A stretch of DNA of 64,000 nt from Bacteroidales bacterium (GTDB taxonomy: Bacteria > Bacteroidota > Bacteroidia > Bacteroidales > UBA12077). The notes under the pieces are model-generated. The model ran no database searches. It had not been told where the DNA came from and worked only from the letters and a program-made list of their open reading frames with translations. The translations under genes were made by a program, and so were the position numbers. The stretch is taken from contig DAOWGM010000081.1 of assembly GCA_030637515.1 (NCBI GenBank), forward strand, positions 1 through 64,000, in the 5' to 3' direction. Below, one piece after another: positions 17,529-26,296 of the stretch (within the stretch, counting starts at the first letter, position 1; every line of letters starts with the position of its first letter).

Positions 17529-18383
17529 ATGAGAAAAATGGCGAGATCTGAAAAAAAATACATAGACATTGCAAAAATAATTGAAGAAAGTGATGCGGGA
17601 GTACTCAAAAAACTTCCCAAATTCATAATTAAATTAATTGCACGCATAATCCGACAGAATGAAATGAATCGTATTCTTACTAAATACGAGGATTATACCG
17701 GTGTAGACTTTCTTCCTAAAATGATCGAAGAATTTAATCTCAAATTAGAGATTGAAGGAAAAGAAAATCTTCCAAAAAATGGGAAATGCTTTTTTGCCTC
17801 CAATCATCCTTATGGTATTTTAGATGGATTAATTTTAACACTTACTGTTTCAGAAAAATATGGCACTTTAAAGGCAATTGGGAATGATGCTTTTATGTTT
17901 TTACCGCAATTACGTCCTTTAATTGCAACAGTAAATGTTTTTGGACGATCATCCAAAGAATATATAAAAGCTCTCGAAGATACTTACAACTCAGATGTTC
18001 CCATAACGCATTTCCCTGCTGGTGTAGTATCCAGGAAATATGATGGGAAAGTGCAGGATTCTGAGTGGCAAAAAAGTTTTATTACAAAAGCTATTTCATG
18101 CAAGAGAGATATTGTTCCTTTTCACTTTTTGGGAAAAAATACGCGTTTATTTTATCTGATTTTTGTTCTCAGACAATTTTTAGGAATTAAATTAAATATT
18201 GAGCTGCTCCTACTTCCACGTGAAATGTTTAAGAAAAGAAATAAAACTATAAAATTAATAATAGGAAAACCTATTCCATATAGTATGTTCGACAAATCAT
18301 TGTCTCACATTGAATGGGCGCAAAAAGTGCGTTCGCTTGTATATGATCTGGGTAAAAAAAATAAATTACTCATCAATAAATAA
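17529..18383 (+). CDS. PlsC/lysophospholipid-type acyltransferase
   Basis: A 284-residue membrane-associated acyltransferase. The catalytic block is FFASNHPYGILDGLIL, an H-x5-D form typical of Bacteroidota lipid acyltransferases near OlsA/GlsA, followed by HFPAGVVSRK (a variant of the FPEG substrate motif) and IVPFHFLGKNTRLFY. It probably acylates a lyso-lipid at the inner membrane. It lies 11 bases upstream of a methyltransferase resembling the mycobacterial phthiotriol type, so the pair may build or modify one polar or methylated lipid (inference). A second Met at residue 4 could be the start. Confidence 0.8.
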   Translation: MRKMARSEKKYIDIAKIIEESDAGVLKKLPKFIIKLIARIIRQNEMNRILTKYEDYTGVDFLPKMIEEFNLKLEIEGKENLPKNGKCFFASNHPYGILDGLILTLTVSEKYGTLKAIGNDAFMFLPQLRPLIATVNVFGRSSKEYIKALEDTYNSDVPITHFPAGVVSRKYDGKVQDSEWQKSFITKAISCKRDIVPFHFLGKNTRLFYLIFVLRQFLGIKLNIELLLLPREMFKKRNKTIKLIIGKPIPYSMFDKSLSHIEWAQKVRSLVYDLGKKNKLLINK

Positions 18384-18394
18384 TAAACAAAACT

Positions 18395-19165
18395 ATGAAA
18401 TTCAATTTTCGCGAGAGCTTATTTAAAATATGGTATTGGTATGTGAATAAAGTAGACAAAAATGCTCAGGTTTTATTTATGAATTACGGATTCAGCGATA
18501 AAGATCAGCCTCTTAGCTTAAGTGAGCAAAACGAACCAAACCGCTATTCTATTCAGTTATATCATCACTTGGCAGAAGAAACAGAAATAAAAAACAAAGA
18601 TATCGTAGAGATTGGTTGTGGTCGAGGTGGTGGGTTAAATTACATTACAGAGAATTTTTCTCCAGCTTCGGCTAAAGGTATTGATTTGGATAGCCGAGCA
18701 GCAACTTTTTGCAACAATCATTATTCTTCAGATAAGTTATCCTTTTTACAAGGTGATGCACAAAACCTTAGCCTTGACGATAATGCTTTTGATGTGGTTT
18801 TTAATGTAGAATCCTCACATCGATATCCTGATATGCCTGCCTTTTTAGGAGAAGTTTCACGTATTCTTCGTTCCGATGGATATTTTCTTTTTACAGATTT
18901 CAGATATGATTTTGAAATTGAAGATATGAAAAAGGAATTGGAAGCAAGCGGGATGACAGTTGTAAAAGAACGATTTATTACTCAGGAAGTTGTTGAAGCT
19001 CTAAAACTTGATGATCAGCGAAGACGTGATCTTGTAAAAAAATTAACTCCAAAATTTCTACACAAAATTGCCCTGAATTTTGCTGGTACAGTTGGTTCAG
19101 AAACCTACAATCAGTTTGATACTCGTAAATATGTCTATTTTAGCTACGTGTTAAAAAAGAAATAA
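18395..19165 (+). CDS. SAM-dependent methyltransferase, phthiotriol-dimycocerosate type
   Basis: A 256-residue class I methyltransferase. SAM motif I is VEIGCGRGGGLNYIT, the acidic end of strand 2 is GIDLD, and QGDAQNLSLDDNAFDVVFNVESSH follows. The N-terminal VLFMNYGF...SLSEQNEPNRYSIQLYHHLA pattern is shared with Rv2952, which O-methylates phthiotriol lipids in mycobacteria, so a hydrophobic hydroxyl-lipid substrate is plausible. It is cotranscribed with the acyltransferase directly upstream and ends at a terminator. Confidence 0.8.
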   Translation: MKFNFRESLFKIWYWYVNKVDKNAQVLFMNYGFSDKDQPLSLSEQNEPNRYSIQLYHHLAEETEIKNKDIVEIGCGRGGGLNYITENFSPASAKGIDLDSRAATFCNNHYSSDKLSFLQGDAQNLSLDDNAFDVVFNVESSHRYPDMPAFLGEVSRILRSDGYFLFTDFRYDFEIEDMKKELEASGMTVVKERFITQEVVEALKLDDQRRRDLVKKLTPKFLHKIALNFAGTVGSETYNQFDTRKYVYFSYVLKKK

Positions 19166-19202
19166 ATATTTTCGTTTGTAAATGAGCGTTAATTCACACA
19201 AG

Positions 19203-19230
19203 CCGCAGTAATCAAAACTGCGGTTTTTTT
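19203..19230 (+). terminator. Intrinsic terminator after the methyltransferase
   Basis: CCGCAGT / ACTGCGG stem, 7-base loop, seven T. Confidence 0.88.
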
Positions 19231-19296
19231 ATTTTCAATACTTTTTTATAAATCTATTTTATTTTTTCAAGATAAAGTTTTAACAATCAACACTAT

Positions 19297-19328
19297 TTGT
19301 TGTTATGTTAAATAAAATATTATCTTTG
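19297..19328 (+). promoter_or_regulatory. Bacteroidota-type promoter
   Basis: TTGTTG (19297-19302), an 18-base spacer and TATCTTTG (19321-19328), 31 bases before the ATG at 19360. Confidence 0.7.
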
Positions 19329-19359
19329 AATAAATCTATTCATCTAAACTTGTATATAT

Positions 19360-20241
19360 ATGAAGCGTTTGCTATTTGTTTTTGTACTGTCTATCGCCTT
19401 TTCAAATTCAATATGGAGTATTTCTCCTTTTTATAAACTTGCGGAAAAAGAAGCTCCGATTACCGAAGTGGAAAACGAAATAAAAGAAGCCTTAAAATCA
19501 GCAAATTTTGAAATTTTAGGCTCATATAAAACAGCAAATAATGAAAATTTCAGAGTAATTGTTTTTACAAATAACAAACTCAAAGAAATTGCATTAAGCT
19601 ATCCAGAAAGAGGAGCCTTGGCTGCTGCACAGAAAGTAAGCCTTATCCATAAAGATGGTAAAACAAGCATTAGCTTACTTAACCCAACATACATGTTTCA
19701 TGCCTATTTTCAAGAAGATTTTGAGAAAAAAGAGAGTGAAATTAAAGTAGAAATTAAAGCAGTAAAGAAAGTTTTCTCTGAAATGGGATTCACCTTTACT
19801 CCTTTCGGTGGAGAGTTAAGTATTGATGATTTGCACGATTACCAATATATGATTGGAATGCCAGAATTTACAGATCCTGTTAAATTAAACTCATATGACA
19901 ACTTTGAAGAAGGATTAAAAACAATTAGAAAAAATCTTGCTGCAAAAGCCGGAAATACCTTAAAAATATACGAATTAGTTATTCCTGATAAAAAGATCGC
20001 TGTATTCGGAATTGGATTATTAAATGCAGAAGAAGGCGAAAAGAAATTTTTATCTATTATCGGAGAAGATCATCTGGCTGCAATGCCATATGAAATTATA
20101 TTACAAGATAACAAAGTTACTATGTTACACGGACGATTCCGTTTTGCGTTATACTGGCCGGAGCTAACTATGGGAACTTTTACAAAAATCATGAGTACTC
20201 CTGGTGATGTGGAAGATTTTATGGAGGTTATTATAGAATAA
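19360..20241 (+). CDS. Exported protein with two DUF302-like halves
   Basis: A 293-residue protein with a signal peptide (MKRLLFVFVLSIAFSNSIWS region). Two halves look alike. Residues ~30-130 run 'IKEALKSANFEILGSYKTANNENFRVIVFTNNKL' to 'ISLLNPTYMFHAYF'. Residues ~190-290 run 'LKIYELVIPDKKIAVFGIGLLN' to 'GRFRFALYWPELTMGTF'. Both match the general DUF302 pattern of a short helix and a small beta sheet. No catalytic motif is visible, and it is a single gene with its own promoter and terminator. The function is unknown and the domain assignment is moderate. Confidence 0.6.
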   Translation: MKRLLFVFVLSIAFSNSIWSISPFYKLAEKEAPITEVENEIKEALKSANFEILGSYKTANNENFRVIVFTNNKLKEIALSYPERGALAAAQKVSLIHKDGKTSISLLNPTYMFHAYFQEDFEKKESEIKVEIKAVKKVFSEMGFTFTPFGGELSIDDLHDYQYMIGMPEFTDPVKLNSYDNFEEGLKTIRKNLAAKAGNTLKIYELVIPDKKIAVFGIGLLNAEEGEKKFLSIIGEDHLAAMPYEIILQDNKVTMLHGRFRFALYWPELTMGTFTKIMSTPGDVEDFMEVIIE

Positions 20242-20250
20242 AAAACCAAA

Positions 20251-20280
20251 AAAAGCGCAACAAATTATTGTTGCGCTTTT
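20251..20280. terminator. Terminator between convergent genes
   Basis: Perfect 13-base AAAAGCGCAACAA / TTGTTGCGCTTTT stem with a 4-base loop. A/T ends on both sides allow use in both directions. Confidence 0.88.
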
Positions 20281-20378
20281 ATCATATATAAGTTACATTT
20301 TCACTATGTGATCATTTCTAATCCTTTTTCATATTCATGATTTACTAATTAATAAACAAATCAATCTATATTTATTAG

Positions 20379-20807
20379 CTATCCAGCCATATCAATTCCA
20401 ATAAATTTAATTTCCCCACTTTCTACTCCGAAGATATACATAACTTGACTTTCCGTCCCTTCATTACTATAATTTACAACAAATTCAAAAAGATCTGTAC
20501 AATTTATTCCCACTTCATATGGCCTATTTACAGATTTAAAATCCTTAAATTTGGCTGAAATAATTTCATTTTTAGCTTTTTCGTCAAAAAATACATCAAA
20601 CTTTTCAATAAAAGCATCTTGATCTACTATATCATCAACTAAATATTCACCATTTTTCAATGGAAAAATGGTATAGATTGAAATTGATTCAACGTTTTGT
20701 TCTTTTAAATCATTTTGAAATTTAATGATGAAATCTTCTCTTTTTTCTACAGTTGTACAACTATTCAACATACCTATTAAGGTTAAAATTACAATTAGTT
20801 TTTTCAT
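20379..20807 (-). CDS. Small lipoprotein, candidate immunity protein
   Basis: The start at 20807 gives a 142-residue protein with a lipoprotein signal (MKKLIVILTLIGMLNSC, lipobox LNSC); longer starts would overlap the upstream stop codon at 20818-20820. The mature part is an acidic alpha/beta protein with no recognised domain and only one further cysteine. It follows a predicted exported cell-wall amidase by 10 bases in the same operon. A periplasm-facing lipoprotein placed directly after a peptidoglycan hydrolase is the usual layout of an immunity gene. That role is inferred from position and localisation only. Confidence 0.65.
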   Translation of the reverse strand: MKKLIVILTLIGMLNSCTTVEKREDFIIKFQNDLKEQNVESISIYTIFPLKNGEYLVDDIVDQDAFIEKFDVFFDEKAKNEIISAKFKDFKSVNRPYEVGINCTDLFEFVVNYSNEGTESQVMYIFGVESGEIKFIGIDMAG

Positions 20808-20817
20808 AATTAAATAT

Positions 20818-22200
20818 TTATCTTGTTTGCTGATAATTTTCATTTGCTAAATTATCAATTGTCTTTAAATTAAAAGACATATTTTTCTCTTCAAATATTT
20901 CGGGAATTACATAAGCAATTATAGATGAAGTCTTAAAAGCTGAAAGCTTAACTTGATCTCCTTGATTTCCGCCCAACAATACCATAGAACCAGAACTTGT
21001 TTTCCCAACAACAAATCCAACATGTCCACCTTTTTTACCTACTTTACTCCAATCAATGACAGCAATTGATCCATAAGCAGGTTTACTTATCTTTCTCCCC
21101 CATTTCGACCAACCTTTTGCCCATGCACTATTTGTACCTTCATAACCAGCTTTTGTCATAACCCAATTAACAAATGACGAACACCAAGCAGTTTCATCAT
21201 TCCCAAATTTTCCGGTCGTATCATGATAATTCACTATTCTTTTATTATGCTTTTTACCTTTAATCTCAGTTTGCCCCATCTCCTTTTTTGCAATATTCAA
21301 CCAATCATCAACTGATATTGTTTTTTCTTTTGATAGTTTCTCCGGTGTTTTTTTCTTATCTGAATTTTTATCGTCTTTCTCTACTGTATCATTAAACCCT
21401 AATAATGCTTTCCCTATTCTGTATCCCTGAACCCCATATTTATACCAATTGGCAGGACTTGTTTTTTCCAAATCCAACTGTGATGCAATATATGTGAGCA
21501 GCCCTTTATCAAAAGATGAAAGAACAGAATTTTCTGAATTTGAACTAATAGCATATGCCAAATTATCTCGATGAAGTAATGGTAGTTTTTTAAATATCTT
21601 TAATACCTGAACCGGATCTTTTGAACATAATGGTATAGTTGCTTTCGCCAATTCAATCATATCCATTTGCCCTTCTGAATACTGTTTATAAAGATCATCT
21701 GACACTGCAATATTTATTGCTTTAGAAGGTAAAATAAGTTTTTCTCCTGCGTTAAAACCCTCAACACCGTTCCAGTTTTTTAATTTATCTTTATTAAGAT
21801 CTTTTAATTCTTGTATGGAAACTCCTAAATGATCTGCTATTTTTGCCAAGCCCCATCCTTTTGGTACAGTAAATGTATTTGTTTTCCTCTGCACCCCAAT
21901 TCCTTTTCCTGTTACATCAGCCATTTTGCCCTGAGCCGCTTTTGCTCCCATTACATCGGCTTCTTTTTCTAAGGCTGTATTACTATTTATTTGCAATTCT
22001 TTGCCTTCAGCTTTACGCTGAACTTGCTCTTCCACCTCTTCATTAGCAAACATTTGTGCTGGCACACCCCAACCCTGATCAACTTGTTGGTTGTTGAGCC
22101 ATTTTAACTGCGCTACAGGATCTATCTTCTTCTGTGAAGTTTCTGTTTGATTGCTTTCTGCGTTCTGTTGCTGAGTGCGGTTAATAAAGGCTTTCGACAT
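20818..22200 (-). CDS. LysM + NlpC/P60-type (TIGR02594-like) amidase with eCIS-core-like N-terminus; putative toxin effector
   Basis: A 460-residue protein without a Sec signal. Residues 1-106 are hydrophilic with two VQRK motifs bracketing LEKEADVMGAKAAQG (77-91), which resembles the tail of the DUF4157/eCIS-core domain of contractile-injection-system cargo but lacks its HExxH part. A LysM-like domain (108-160), a helical middle (165-290) and a C-terminal papain-like amidase of the TIGR02594 type follow. The likely catalytic residues are Cys340 (ETAWCSSFVNW), His393 (GGHVGFV) and Asn412 (GGNQGDQV). The fold cleaves peptidoglycan stem peptides. With the lipoprotein gene directly downstream this looks like an effector-immunity pair; the delivery route is unknown. 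Confidence 0.75.
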   Translation of the reverse strand: MSKAFINRTQQQNAESNQTETSQKKIDPVAQLKWLNNQQVDQGWGVPAQMFANEEVEEQVQRKAEGKELQINSNTALEKEADVMGAKAAQGKMADVTGKGIGVQRKTNTFTVPKGWGLAKIADHLGVSIQELKDLNKDKLKNWNGVEGFNAGEKLILPSKAINIAVSDDLYKQYSEGQMDMIELAKATIPLCSKDPVQVLKIFKKLPLLHRDNLAYAISSNSENSVLSSFDKGLLTYIASQLDLEKTSPANWYKYGVQGYRIGKALLGFNDTVEKDDKNSDKKKTPEKLSKEKTISVDDWLNIAKKEMGQTEIKGKKHNKRIVNYHDTTGKFGNDETAWCSSFVNWVMTKAGYEGTNSAWAKGWSKWGRKISKPAYGSIAVIDWSKVGKKGGHVGFVVGKTSSGSMVLLGGNQGDQVKLSAFKTSSIIAYVIPEIFEEKNMSFNLKTIDNLANENYQQTR

Positions 22201-22374
22201 TATAAATCTGCTTTCATCATTCTTTGAATAACAAATATAATTATTATCCTTTATAATATGCTAAATCCCGTTCCTATTTAACTCATTACAAATGTTAATA
22301 ACGCTTTGAATTTGAAAAATAAAAAACTGTTTTTTGCTTTTCCGCAAGAATAACTTGATAGTTTAAAAAATGCT

Positions 22375-22425
22375 GTCATGCTGAGCCTGTCGAAGCATCT
22401 CATTTTTTAAACTTAACGTAATGAC
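22375..22425. repeat. Short interspersed element (copy C)
   Basis: GTCATGCTGAGCCTGTCGAAGCATCTC at the left and GTAATGAC at the right end; shares 'tgagcctgtcgaag' with the element at 12424. The rest of the 22201-22499 spacer is AT-rich without a gene. Confidence 0.6.
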
Positions 22426-22449
22426 ATTGGTCTACAAGAAAGTAATTAC

Positions 22450-22479
22450 AAAAAAGCGCAACTAATTTAGTTGCGCTTT
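22450..22479 (-). terminator. Intrinsic terminator of mqo
   Basis: AAAGCGCAACT / AGTTGCGCTTT stem, followed on the minus strand by six T. It lies 21 bases past the mqo stop codon. Confidence 0.85.
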
Positions 22480-22499
22480 CAATATAAATAAATTCCTTC

Positions 22500-23975
22500 T
22501 TATTCTACCAGACCAATCACTTTAGCTGTCGCTTTTCTGGTATTACGACAAAGTTCTGGATCATTAATAAGTGATTTACCATAAGTTGGTATCATTTCAA
22601 TAATTCTGTTTTTCCAATCCTCTGATTTCAGTTGTTCTGGAAAACATTTCTCAAGAATTTCAAAGGTAGTAGTAACAGCTGTTGATGCGCCAGGTGATGC
22701 TCCTAATAAAGCTGCCAAACTTCCATCTTCACTGTTTATAATTTCAGTTCCCAATTTTAAAACGCCCCCTTTTTTCTTGTCCTTTTTCATAATCTGAACA
22801 CGCTGACCAGCAGTATATAATTCCCAATCTTCTTCCCTTGCCTCAGGGAAATACAATTTAAGAAACTTAAACCTGTCTTTTTTCGATTGCATTACTTGTC
22901 CTACTAAGTATTTTATCAGACCAAATTCATTCCAGGCAACAGCAAGCATAGGCTTAATATTGTTAAATCTTAGTGATCCTGCCAAATCAAGAATTGAACC
23001 AGACTTTAAGAATTTCAGCGACATTCCGGCATAAGGTCCAAATAGCAATGAATCTTCGCCATTTATTCTTCTATCGTCCAAGTGTGGCATCGACATTGGA
23101 GGTGAACCTTCCGCAGCCTTACCATATACTTTTGCATTATGTTCTTTTATAATTTCAGGATTTTTACATCGCATAAACTTCCCGCTTACAGGAAATCCTC
23201 CATATCCTTTCCCCTCTTTAATCCCTGATTTTTGCAATAATGATAACGAACCTCCACCACTACTAATATATACAAATTTACTATTTGACATCTTAGTCTT
23301 ACCTGTTTTAGTATCCTTTGCTTTTATATTCCAGCTACCATCGGATTGCTTACTTAGATTTTTTACCTGATTATTTACAAGAACTTCAACTCCATCGCAG
23401 GTTCTCAGGTATGCCATTATTCCTCTTGTTATAATATCAAAATTAACATCCGTTCCGGCCTGCATGCGTGTAACTCCCATGTGTTCATTTCTATCCCGAT
23501 CTTGCATCATTATAGGAACCCAGTTAGCAACCTCATCAAAATCTTCTGAATATTTCATATTCTCGAAAAGAGCATAAGGAATCATTGCTTCATGCCTCTT
23601 TTTAAGGAAATTAATATTTTTTTCGCCCCAAACAAAACTCATATGAGGAACCGTTTTTATAAAAGGTTCAGTTAAAATGCTTTGTTCTTTTAAATAAGCC
23701 CAAAACTGTCGTGAAGTTTCGAACGATGAAGCAATTTCAAGTGCTTTTTCAATTTTTATTGAACCATCTTCCTGTTCTGGAGTATAGTTTAATTCACAAA
23801 AAGCAGAATGACCTGTACCCGCATTATTCCATGAATCGGAGCTTTCTGCGGCTACTTTATCAAGCTTTTCATAAATAGTAATTTTTGCTTCTGGCATCAA
23901 TTTTTTCATCATTACACCCAGAGTGGCACCCATAATGCCTGCTCCTATTATCGTAATATCTTTTTGGGTTTTCAT
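22500..23975 (-). CDS. mqo: Malate:quinone oxidoreductase
   Basis: A 491-residue FAD-dependent enzyme that oxidises malate to oxaloacetate and passes electrons to the quinone pool at the membrane, serving the TCA cycle and respiration. The N-terminal dinucleotide-binding motif is IIGAGIMGATLGVMM, followed by ESSDSWNNAGTGHSAFCELNYTP, the Mqo signature. The C-terminal block LLGASPGASTAVTTTFEILEKCFP is also typical. The length is normal for the family and the gene stands alone with its own terminator. It supports a respiring rather than strictly fermentative organism. Confidence 0.95.
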   Translation of the reverse strand: MKTQKDITIIGAGIMGATLGVMMKKLMPEAKITIYEKLDKVAAESSDSWNNAGTGHSAFCELNYTPEQEDGSIKIEKALEIASSFETSRQFWAYLKEQSILTEPFIKTVPHMSFVWGEKNINFLKKRHEAMIPYALFENMKYSEDFDEVANWVPIMMQDRDRNEHMGVTRMQAGTDVNFDIITRGIMAYLRTCDGVEVLVNNQVKNLSKQSDGSWNIKAKDTKTGKTKMSNSKFVYISSGGGSLSLLQKSGIKEGKGYGGFPVSGKFMRCKNPEIIKEHNAKVYGKAAEGSPPMSMPHLDDRRINGEDSLLFGPYAGMSLKFLKSGSILDLAGSLRFNNIKPMLAVAWNEFGLIKYLVGQVMQSKKDRFKFLKLYFPEAREEDWELYTAGQRVQIMKKDKKKGGVLKLGTEIINSEDGSLAALLGASPGASTAVTTTFEILEKCFPEQLKSEDWKNRIIEMIPTYGKSLINDPELCRNTRKATAKVIGLVE

Positions 23976-24219
23976 TGGTTAATTTTTTTGTGCGGTGCTA
24001 ATATAATAAAAATCTAAATATTTATATATATAATAAAACAATCATTAAAAGCTAATTAACTTTAACCATGCTATACACTTCCAATAGTTTATTACTAAAC
24101 AAAAGGTTTAAATAATTGTTTTATGGGGAATAAGTACGTTTTCTAGTACCGAAAGAAATTCAATGTGAATAATGATTTATAACATGAAAAATATCGTCTT
24201 TTATTCATGATTTTTACAT
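23976..24219. other. Divergent spacer between mqo and kbl
   Basis: About 320 bases separate the two divergent genes. Apart from the -7 box at 24220 nothing distinct is visible; a minus-strand promoter for mqo is expected but was not recognised. Confidence 0.4.
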
Positions 24220-24227
24220 TACTTTTG
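24220..24227 (+). promoter_or_regulatory. -7 box upstream of kbl
   Basis: TACTTTTG is an exact TAnnTTTG match, 67 bases before the kbl ATG. The -33 region is T-rich without a clear TTG. Confidence 0.5.
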
Positions 24228-24294
24228 CGCCGGATTGATCATGCAGACCAATTAATATATTATCTCTGTTAAAAACATTAAATTAAAGGGTATC

Positions 24295-25485
24295 ATGTAC
24301 GGAAAAATTAAAGAACATTTACGAGCAGAGCTTGACGCAATTGAAAGCGCAGGCTTGTACAAAAACGAACGCATAATTACCAGCCCTCAAAAAGCCGATA
24401 TTAAGGTTAATACTGGTCAAGATGTATTAAACTTTTGCGCAAATAATTACCTTGGACTTTCAAACCATCCTCGTCTTATTCAAGCAGCAAAGGATGCATT
24501 AGACACTCATGGTTACGGAATGTCATCAGTACGTTTTATTTGTGGAACTCAGGATTTACACAAAGAACTTGAAAAACGCATTGCTGATTATTTTGGAACG
24601 GAAGATACAATATTGTATGCTGCCGCTTTTGATGCAAATGGTGGATTATTTGAGCCATTATTAACGAGTGAAGACGCTATAATTTCTGACACTCTAAATC
24701 ATGCTTCTATTATTGACGGTGTTCGTCTTTGCAAAGCAAATCGTTATCGTTACGAATCAGCAGATTTGGAAGATCTTGAAGATCGACTTAAGGAAGCTCA
24801 GAAACATCGTTTCAGATTAATTGTAACAGATGGCGTTTTTTCAATGGACGGACACGTTGCTCCACTTGATAAAATACATGAACTTGCGGAGAAGTATGAT
24901 GCATTAGTAATGGTAGATGAATGTCATTCAGCAGGAGTTGTTGGTGAAACTGGAAAAGGAGTGTCTGAGTTATTTAATCTAAAAGGAAAAGTTGATATTA
25001 TTACAGGTACTTTAGGAAAAGCATTTGGTGGTGCCATTGGTGGTTTTACTACAGGAAGAAAAGAAATTATAGACATGTTACGTCAGCGTTCAAGACCATA
25101 TTTATTTTCAAACTCTATACCTCCAGCTATTGCAGCTTCTGGTATTGAAGTTTTTAAAATGCTTGAGGAAACAAACGAATTACATGATAAGCTGGTAGAA
25201 AATACAGGCTACTTTAAAGAAAAAATGCTTGCTGCCGGATTTGATATTAAGCCAAGTAAATCGGCAATACTTGCTGTAATGCTTTACGATGCTAAATTAT
25301 CGCAGGAATTTGCAACAAAATTACTTGACGAAGGAATTTATGTAATCGGATTTTATTATCCTGTTGTTCCAAAAGAACAAGCGAGAATCAGAGTTCAGAT
25401 TTCTGCAGGTCATAAAAAAGAACATTTAGATAAGGCTGTCGAAGCTTTTACTAAAATTGGAAAAGAACTTGGAGTTTTAAAATAG
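24295..25485 (+). CDS. kbl: Glycine C-acetyltransferase (2-amino-3-ketobutyrate CoA ligase)
   Basis: A 396-residue PLP enzyme that interconverts glycine plus acetyl-CoA and 2-amino-3-ketobutyrate plus CoA, the second step of threonine degradation. It follows E. coli Kbl closely: FCANNYLGLSNHP, GYGMSSVRFICGTQDLHKELE, DTLNHASIIDGVRLCKANRYRY, VDECHSAG, and the PLP lysine Lys242 in TGTLGKAFGG. No tdh gene (threonine dehydrogenase) is nearby. Compare the divergent paralogue at 11106, which lacks several of these residues. Confidence 0.93.
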   Translation: MYGKIKEHLRAELDAIESAGLYKNERIITSPQKADIKVNTGQDVLNFCANNYLGLSNHPRLIQAAKDALDTHGYGMSSVRFICGTQDLHKELEKRIADYFGTEDTILYAAAFDANGGLFEPLLTSEDAIISDTLNHASIIDGVRLCKANRYRYESADLEDLEDRLKEAQKHRFRLIVTDGVFSMDGHVAPLDKIHELAEKYDALVMVDECHSAGVVGETGKGVSELFNLKGKVDIITGTLGKAFGGAIGGFTTGRKEIIDMLRQRSRPYLFSNSIPPAIAASGIEVFKMLEETNELHDKLVENTGYFKEKMLAAGFDIKPSKSAILAVMLYDAKLSQEFATKLLDEGIYVIGFYYPVVPKEQARIRVQISAGHKKEHLDKAVEAFTKIGKELGVLK

Positions 25486-25512
25486 CAATTTCTTAAACTG
25501 CTAATACTATGT

Positions 25513-25584
25513 GTCATTCCTGCGCATGCAGGAATCTCTAATCAAACAGATTCCTGAACTCCGTTTCACTTTGTCAGGAATGAC
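25513..25584. repeat. Short palindromic interspersed element (copy D)
   Basis: A 72-base element with perfect 10-base terminal inverted repeats GTCATTCCTG / CAGGAATGAC, containing an inner GCATGC-centred palindrome. Confidence 0.8.
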
Positions 25585-25600
25585 TAAAAAAAATAAAACA

Positions 25601-25630
25601 AAAAAGGATCGCCATTTAGCGATCCTTTTT
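25601..25630. terminator. Terminator between convergent kbl and deoxynucleoside kinase
   Basis: Perfect AAAAAGGATCGC / GCGATCCTTTTT stem with a 6-base loop; usable in both directions. Confidence 0.9.
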
Positions 25631-25651
25631 TTATTATCTCAATTTTTCAAT

Positions 25652-26293
25652 CTAAAATAATCCGTGAATATTAGCATCAATTTTACTAATTACACTACTT
25701 AAATCTTCTTTTACTTCCGTAAAATTCAAATTATCAACATCGATAATTAATAGTTTGCCTAAGTTATAAGAACCAACCCAGGCTTCGTATCTTTCATTCA
25801 ATCTTTTTAAATAATCCAAACGAATTGAGTTTTCGTAATCTCTTCCTCGTTTCTGAATCTGATTAACTAAAGTAGGAACTGTTGCACGTAAATAAATTAA
25901 TAAGTCTGGTGGCTGAATCAATGATGTCATTAAATTAAATAAGGTAAAGTAATTCTCAAAATCGCGTGTAGACATCAAACCCATTGAATGAAGATTTGGT
26001 GCGAAAATATATGCATCTTCGTAAATTGTTCTATCTTGAATTACCGTTTTTCCTGATTTTCGAATATTCAGAATCTGATTTAAACGACTATTTAAAAAAT
26101 ACACCTGAAGGTTAAACGACCATCGTTGCATATCTTCATAAAAATCGTTCAAGTACGGATTGTCATCAACATCTTCGTAGTGAGCATCCCAATTATAATG
26201 CTTTGACAGTAAGCCCGCTAAGGTTGTTTTACCCGATCCAATATTACCGGCAATAGCTATATGCATTGCTCCTGTTGAGTTATCTTTTGTCAT
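25652..26293 (-). CDS. Deoxynucleoside kinase
   Basis: A 213-residue dNK-family kinase that phosphorylates deoxynucleosides for salvage. It has a P-loop GNIGSGKTT (about residues 16-24), the substrate-binding EDVDDNPYLNDFYED stretch and the DRTIYEDAYIF motif. Its start lies 3 bases after an RHH-like gene, as the last gene of a compact operon (GH3, propeller, RHH-like, dNK). A second Met at residue 10 (MHIAIAGNIGSGK) could be the start. The preferred nucleoside cannot be told from the sequence. Confidence 0.9.
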   Translation of the reverse strand: MTKDNSTGAMHIAIAGNIGSGKTTLAGLLSKHYNWDAHYEDVDDNPYLNDFYEDMQRWSFNLQVYFLNSRLNQILNIRKSGKTVIQDRTIYEDAYIFAPNLHSMGLMSTRDFENYFTLFNLMTSLIQPPDLLIYLRATVPTLVNQIQKRGRDYENSIRLDYLKRLNERYEAWVGSYNLGKLLIIDVDNLNFTEVKEDLSSVISKIDANIHGLF

Positions 26294-26296
26294 ATC

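Noticed and set aside
20808-20843. Upstream ATG for the small lipoprotein
   Set aside because: It would hide the lipoprotein signal and overlap the amidase stop codon; Met at 20807 gives a clean lipobox.
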